From Cliona cf. orientalis (Eukaryota; Porifera; Demospongiae; Clionaida; Clionaidae): a DNA stretch of 64,000 nucleotides. The stretch covers positions 2,418,001 through 2,482,000 of the forward strand of contig OZ005693.1 of the NCBI GenBank assembly GCA_963930775.1, in the 5' to 3' direction. Position 1 is the stretch's first letter. The number at the start of each line of letters is the position of its first letter. Below, piece after piece: positions 59,501-64,000 of this stretch. Under the pieces are notes generated by a model. The model had not been told where the DNA came from. It saw only the letters and a program-made list of their open reading frames with translations, and did no database searches. The position numbers were made by a program, and so were the translations under genes.

Positions 59501-62500
59501 GTGATGAGTAGTCTTGCTAGCTCCTCATGACCATACTGACAGGCGATGTGGAGAGGAGTGTCACCACTATCATCAGCTAAAAATATGTCCAAGCTAAAGT
59601 CTACGATTAGCATTTCGGCTAGCTTAATGCTTCCACTCCGACAAGCCTCATGCAGTAGTGATCCGCCATCATATCCTGTAACCTTAGGACTACAACCAAG
59701 CTCAGTGACTAGGGACCAGACAGTTTCCACATGTCCACCCTCTGCTGCTTTGCTGACAGCTGTATCATTATTGTGATCTCGTTGAGTTGCATCAGCTTTA
59801 AATTCAGAGACAAGCATTCTAACAATACTACTGCGACCATATGAACAGGCTATGTGAAGTGGTGTCTCATTCTCTTCATTCTTAACATCGACAGGACAGT
59901 CGTAGTTGGTGATGAGTAGTCTTGCTAGCTCCTCATGACCACCCAAGCAGGCCATGTGGAGAGAAGTATTACCATCATCATCTAGGTCAAATTCAGTGAT
60001 CATTGGTTGTACCATTAAATTTTCTATGCTGCCCCCCATCACTGAACTATCAATTACATCAATTTCATCAATATCTGCTTTGTACTTAAGCACAAGTGTT
60101 CTTACAACAGATACATGACCACAGTAGCAAGCTAACCATAGTAGTCTGGGCAAATCGGTGCTCTCAGGGGAACTGTACATGTTAATGAGTAAACTCACTA
60201 CCTCTTCCTGGCCATGTGAGGCAGCAATGTGGAGGGGGGTCTGGTTTACTGCATCAGTAGCCATTGGACTGATACCATACTGTTCAATGAGAGTGGTAAC
60301 AAGTTTAATATTTCCAATAGCACATGCAAAATGAAGCAATATTCTACCTTGATAGCCTTTGATGTTTGGATTACAAGCACAGACAGTTATCAAATAATCC
60401 ACAGTGTCCATTTGTCCTTGGGACACTGCTCTATGGATGGGAGCATTATTAAAACAATCTTTCATGTATATATCGGCTCCATTGGATATTAATATGTGTA
60501 CAATGTGTTTGCGGCCAAGTACACAGGCAAGATGTAGTGGAGTTTCATGGTTGACATTTGTATCATTGATGTCAATAATTTTCTCCCCTATCATTCTCTG
60601 AACATCATCTACTCTTCCCAACCTTACTGCAGTGTGAAGAGGACTCTCTTTATCAGCCTGTACTGGTCCATCTATCCACAGTCTGAGACCATCACTGTAT
60701 AATAATTTGTTAATCAATTGCTGAGTATCAAAACTACTTCTATCATAAGCATTTTCGTAATTTGAATCTTGAATTAATGGATCAGCACCAAATGCTACTA
60801 ACAGTTGTACAATAGGACTATCCCTTCTGGAGCAAGCCAGGTGTAGTGGAGTCTCATGTTTAGAATTTAGAATATTCACGTCTACCTGTTGTTGGATCAA
60901 GATCTCTCTAACATCTTCTATCTGGCCTTGCCTTATAGCAACATGGAGAAGATTATCACCATTAAACTTTTTTGGACACTGAAAATCCATGGTGAGTAAC
61001 AGCATCCTAACTATACTACTGTGACCATATGAACGGGCGTAGTGAACTGGCGTTCTTTGAATCTTATTTTCAACATCAACAGGACAGTTGTATTTGGTAA
61101 TGAGTAGTCTTGCTAGCTCCTCATGACCACACTCACAGGCCATGTGGAGAGGAATTTTACCACTATCATCAGCTGAAAGTATGTCCAAACTAAAGTCTAC
61201 AATTAGCATTTCAGTTAGCTTAATGCTTCCACTCCAACAAGCCTCATGCAGTAGTGATCTGCCATCATATCCTGTAACCATAGGACTACAACCAAGCTCA
61301 GTGATTAGTGCCTGGACAGTTTCCACATGTCCACCCTTTGCTGCTTTGCTGACAGCTGTATCATTATTGTGATCTCGTTGAGTTGCATCAGCTTTAAATT
61401 CAGAGATAAGCATTCTAACAATACTGCTGTGTCCAGATGAACAGGCATTGTGAAGTGGTGTCTCTTGAATATTGCTTTTAACATCAACAGGACAGTTGTA
61501 TTTGGTGATGAGTAGTCTTGCTAGCTCCTTATGACCACACCAACAGGCCATGTGGAGAGGAGTGTTACCACTGTCATCAGCTAAAAATATGTCCAAACTA
61601 AATTCTATGATTAGCATTTCAGCTAGCTTAATGCTTCCACTCCAACAAGCCTCATGCAGTAGTGATCTGCCATCATATCCTGTAACTTTAGGATTACAGT
61701 CAAGCTCAGTGATTAGTGCCTGGACAGTTTCCATATGTCCACCCTCTGCTGCTTTGCTGACAGCTGTATCATTATAGTGATCTCGTTGAGTTGCATTAGC
61801 TTTAAATTCAGAGATAAGCATTCTAACAATACTACAGCGACCAGATGAACAGGCTTTGTGAAGTGGTGTCTCATTATCTTCATTCTTAACATCGACAGGA
61901 CAGTCGTAGTTGGTGATGAGTAGTCTTGCTAGCTCCTCATGACCACCCAAGCAGGCCATGTGGAGAGGAGTGTTACCATTGTCATCTAGGTCAAATTTAG
62001 TGATCAATGGTTGTACCATTAAATTTTCTATGCTGCCCCCCATCACTGAACTATCAATTACATCAATTTCATCAATATCTGCTTTATACTTAAGCATAAG
62101 TGTTCTTACAACAGATACATGACCACAGGAGCAAGCTAACCATAGTAGTCTGGGCAAATCGGTGCTCTCAGGGGAGCTGTACTTGTTAATGAGTAAACGC
62201 ACTACCTCTTCCTGGCCATGTGAGGCAGCAATGTGGAGGGGGGTCTGGTTTACTGCATCAGTAGCCATTGGACTAATACCATATTTCTCAATGAGAGCGG
62301 TAGCAAATTTAACATTTCCAACACCACATGCAAAATGAAGCAGTGTTCTACCTTGATAGCCTTTGATGTTTGGATTACAAGCACAGACAGTTATCAAATA
62401 ATCCACAGTGTCCATTTGTCCTTGGGACACTGCTCTATGGATAGGAGCATTATTAAAAAAATTTTTCATGTATATATCGGCTCCATTGGATATTAATATG

Positions 62501-62994
62501 TGTACAATGTGTTTGTTTCCAAGTGCACAGGCAAGATGTAGTGGAGTTTCATGGTTGGCATTTGTTTTATTGATATCAATGACTTTCTCCTCTATTATTC
62601 TCTGAATATCATCTAGTCTTCCCAACCTTACTGCAGTATGAAGAGGACTCTCGTTATAAGCCTGTACTGGTCCATCTATCCATAGTCTGAGACCACGACT
62701 ATACAATAACTTGTCTATCAATTCACCAATATCAAAATCACCTCTCCTACAAGCGTTTCCATTGTTTGAGTCTTTAATGAATGGATCAGCACCAAATGCT
62801 ACTAACAGTTGTACAATAGGACTATCATTTTTGGAGCAAGCCAGGTGTAATGGAGTCTCATGTTTAGAATTTAGGATATTCACGTCTATCTGTTGTTGGA
62901 TCAAGATCTCTCTAACATCTTCTATCTGACCTTGCCTCACAGCAACATGGAGAGGACTGTCACCATTAAATGTTGTTGGACTCTGAAAGTCCAT
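52646..62994 (-). CDS. ANK-IV: giant ankyrin-ROC-COR-death-death protein
   Basis: Exons 62994-53937, 53411-53145 and 52917-52646 total 9597 nt, exactly 3199 codons with stop. Ankyrin repeats fill residues 1 to about 2440. ROC has P-loop GNPGSGKST near residue 2464, DFAGDQEYYSSH and LSHSD; COR-like sequence (VKELHDIGLLMMIGQNGD) follows. Exon 2 is a death domain (VIQEWEQLGIALHVPYEILR, WWLLAKAL). Exon 3, with no ATG of its own, is a second one (FAGVVGDHWPSLASLLSIT, ALCMLTKWSS). The MDFQSP start in ACCATGG context is preferred to an upstream in-frame ATG at 63033. The N-terminal 668 residues are duplicated in frame, including a buried former start (LLTMDFQ) at 60990, and three 273-residue super-repeats lie at about residues 1220-2080. 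No disabling change seen. Confidence 0.88.
53502..53535 (+). repeat. 34-base G tract in an ANK-IV intron
   Basis: Uninterrupted G on the plus strand, so the nascent transcript would carry poly-C. The ANK-II intron at the same place lacks it. Confidence 0.8.
56760..59340 (-). repeat. Three-unit 819-bp coding super-repeat in ANK-IV
   Basis: The anchor gcttatttatattcaaaac occurs at 57003, 57822 and 58641, and aagtatgtgattgatag at 57202, 58021 and 58840, always 819 bases apart. Units encode 273 residues, about eight ankyrin repeats, and differ at only a few positions. ANK-I has one diverged equivalent. Confidence 0.9.
58987..62994 (-). repeat. 2004-bp in-frame tandem duplication at the ANK-IV N-terminus
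   Basis: The gene start MDFQSPTTFNGDSPLHVAVR at 62994 reappears as MDFQCPKKFNGDNLLHVAIR at 60990, exactly 668 codons later, and the downstream repeats follow in the same order. Residues just before the internal methionine read RMLLLT, where LLT is the translated 5' leader of the family. Confidence 0.9.
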
Positions 62995-64000
62995 GGTGAG
63001 TAGCGGATTTAAGTTAATACAATTGAGAGTCAAAGAAGCAGTTAGCTATTACAAAACCTTGCATGGAGAAGTTGAATGAATATTATTTATATATCGAACA
63101 CAATCAGGATTAGCTAGGATCCGAGTTTATCTCTCTCTATACAGATAAGAATGTGTGTGTGTGTACAGGTGAACAGAATCCATGTTTGAAATTAGCTGGC
63201 ATACTTTAGCGTCATAAATATTATTAATTGTCCATCTTGACTAACACACTCTATAGTACTTTGTTGTCATGATGCCGATAATTCTGAGCAGGCTAATCAC
63301 ATGACTATTTGCACATGTCATAATAATGCACATGCTTATGATGATCGCTGTTTTTACAGCAATAGACCCTTTTCCAGCATTACGTCATAAACACGCGGGT
63401 GGTCAAAAGTGAGCGCTAATTAGAACCGCGCCATAGTAATGTATTGTGAAGTATACCTCAAAAAACGCGGTCTCCTACCTGGAACCAGCTGTACTGTAGC
63501 TATTCATGGCGATAATCCATTGGAAGAGGGACTAAAGACTGTGTTTATTGCTAGAAGACAGCACCAAACCTGGAGTGTCAGTTGCGTGGCCACCTCCAAC
63601 TTGACCATCACGAGTCCTCCTGTGGATAGGGCTTTTGTGGAGAAAAGGGACCTATGACGCTCTCGAAACACGTTTGCAGCCCACAGCAGTGGTCTGATCA
63701 GAACTAGAACAAGCTGAAATAGTGGCAGGGTAAGTCACTTTGGTATAAACTAGTCTGGAAGGGCACAATGATTTGCAAATGCATGACATGACCCTCCATG
63801 CCATGGAAATAAAACACAATGATGAGCTCATGATACACGCACACACAGTCAAACAGGGTGGATAGAGTACGAGAAACTAAGGTGATACAGTAATGTAGAG
63901 AGAGAAAGGCTGGGTGCACTTAAAGATGGATTTCAAGACCTCTAGGAGCGGGAAAATGGAGAAGTCTCTATAGTTGTACTCATACCAAGATTATTCATTT
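62995..64000. other. ANK-IV upstream region
   Basis: The first 300 bases are similar to the upstream regions of ANK-I to III (tagctaggat, tctctatacagataagaatg, then the gcaggctaatcacatgac block). Beyond 63360 the sequence is unrelated. An ORF on the plus strand at 63439-63657 and others have no recognisable features. No gene is claimed here. Confidence 0.5.

Noticed and set aside
63439-63657. 72-residue plus-strand ORF near the right edge, possible first exon of another gene
   Set aside because: No family features and the window ends soon after; a gtaagt follows near 63728, but nothing supports it as a real donor.

Overview
The window looks like genomic DNA of an early-branching animal, most likely a demosponge. 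This is inferred from AT-rich spacers, short spliced introns, and a tyrosine kinase and death-domain proteins beside DAPK-like ankyrin/ROC/COR proteins, with many small DNA transposons. The species cannot be fixed from the sequence alone. All convincing host genes are on the minus strand.

The backbone is a two-gene cassette duplicated about four times. In transcription order it is (1) a giant ankyrin-repeat/ROC GTPase/COR/death-domain gene (ANK) and (2), about 0.4-0.6 kb downstream, a dual-kinase gene (KIN) encoding a TKL-like kinase, a PH domain, a long tyrosine- and proline-rich linker and a classical tyrosine kinase. Left to right: KIN-A (127-5856, C-terminus outside the window), ANK-I (6466-14094), a decayed Tigger/pogo transposon carrying a HIRAN-like ORF (15470-18309), a repeat-rich spacer, KIN-B (20737-24761, pseudogene), ANK-II (25186-31783, pseudogene), a MITE-rich spacer holding a 68-bp relic of a lost kinase (34.7 kb), ANK-III (35636-40198, short and intact), a 5.7-kb non-coding spacer, KIN-C (TKL-PH half intact, tyrosine-kinase half broken, 45921-52209), and ANK-IV (52646-62994, intact, about 3200 residues).

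Splice junctions were set by eye from GT/AG sites, reading phase and comparison of the copies. The spliced lengths of ANK-I, ANK-III, ANK-IV and the visible part of KIN-A are all exact multiples of three, which supports the models. The ANK proteins resemble DAPK1 without its kinase. The neighbouring genes supply kinase domains and an IRS/Gab-like adaptor segment (PH plus YxxM and YxN motifs), so the cassettes could form a death-domain signalling module; that link is inference. The ANK ORFs are changing through 408-bp and 819-bp in-frame super-repeats, a 2004-bp in-frame duplication that swallowed a start codon, and exchange of the death-domain exons. The empty spacers hold several MITE families, some nested, and three long G tracts.
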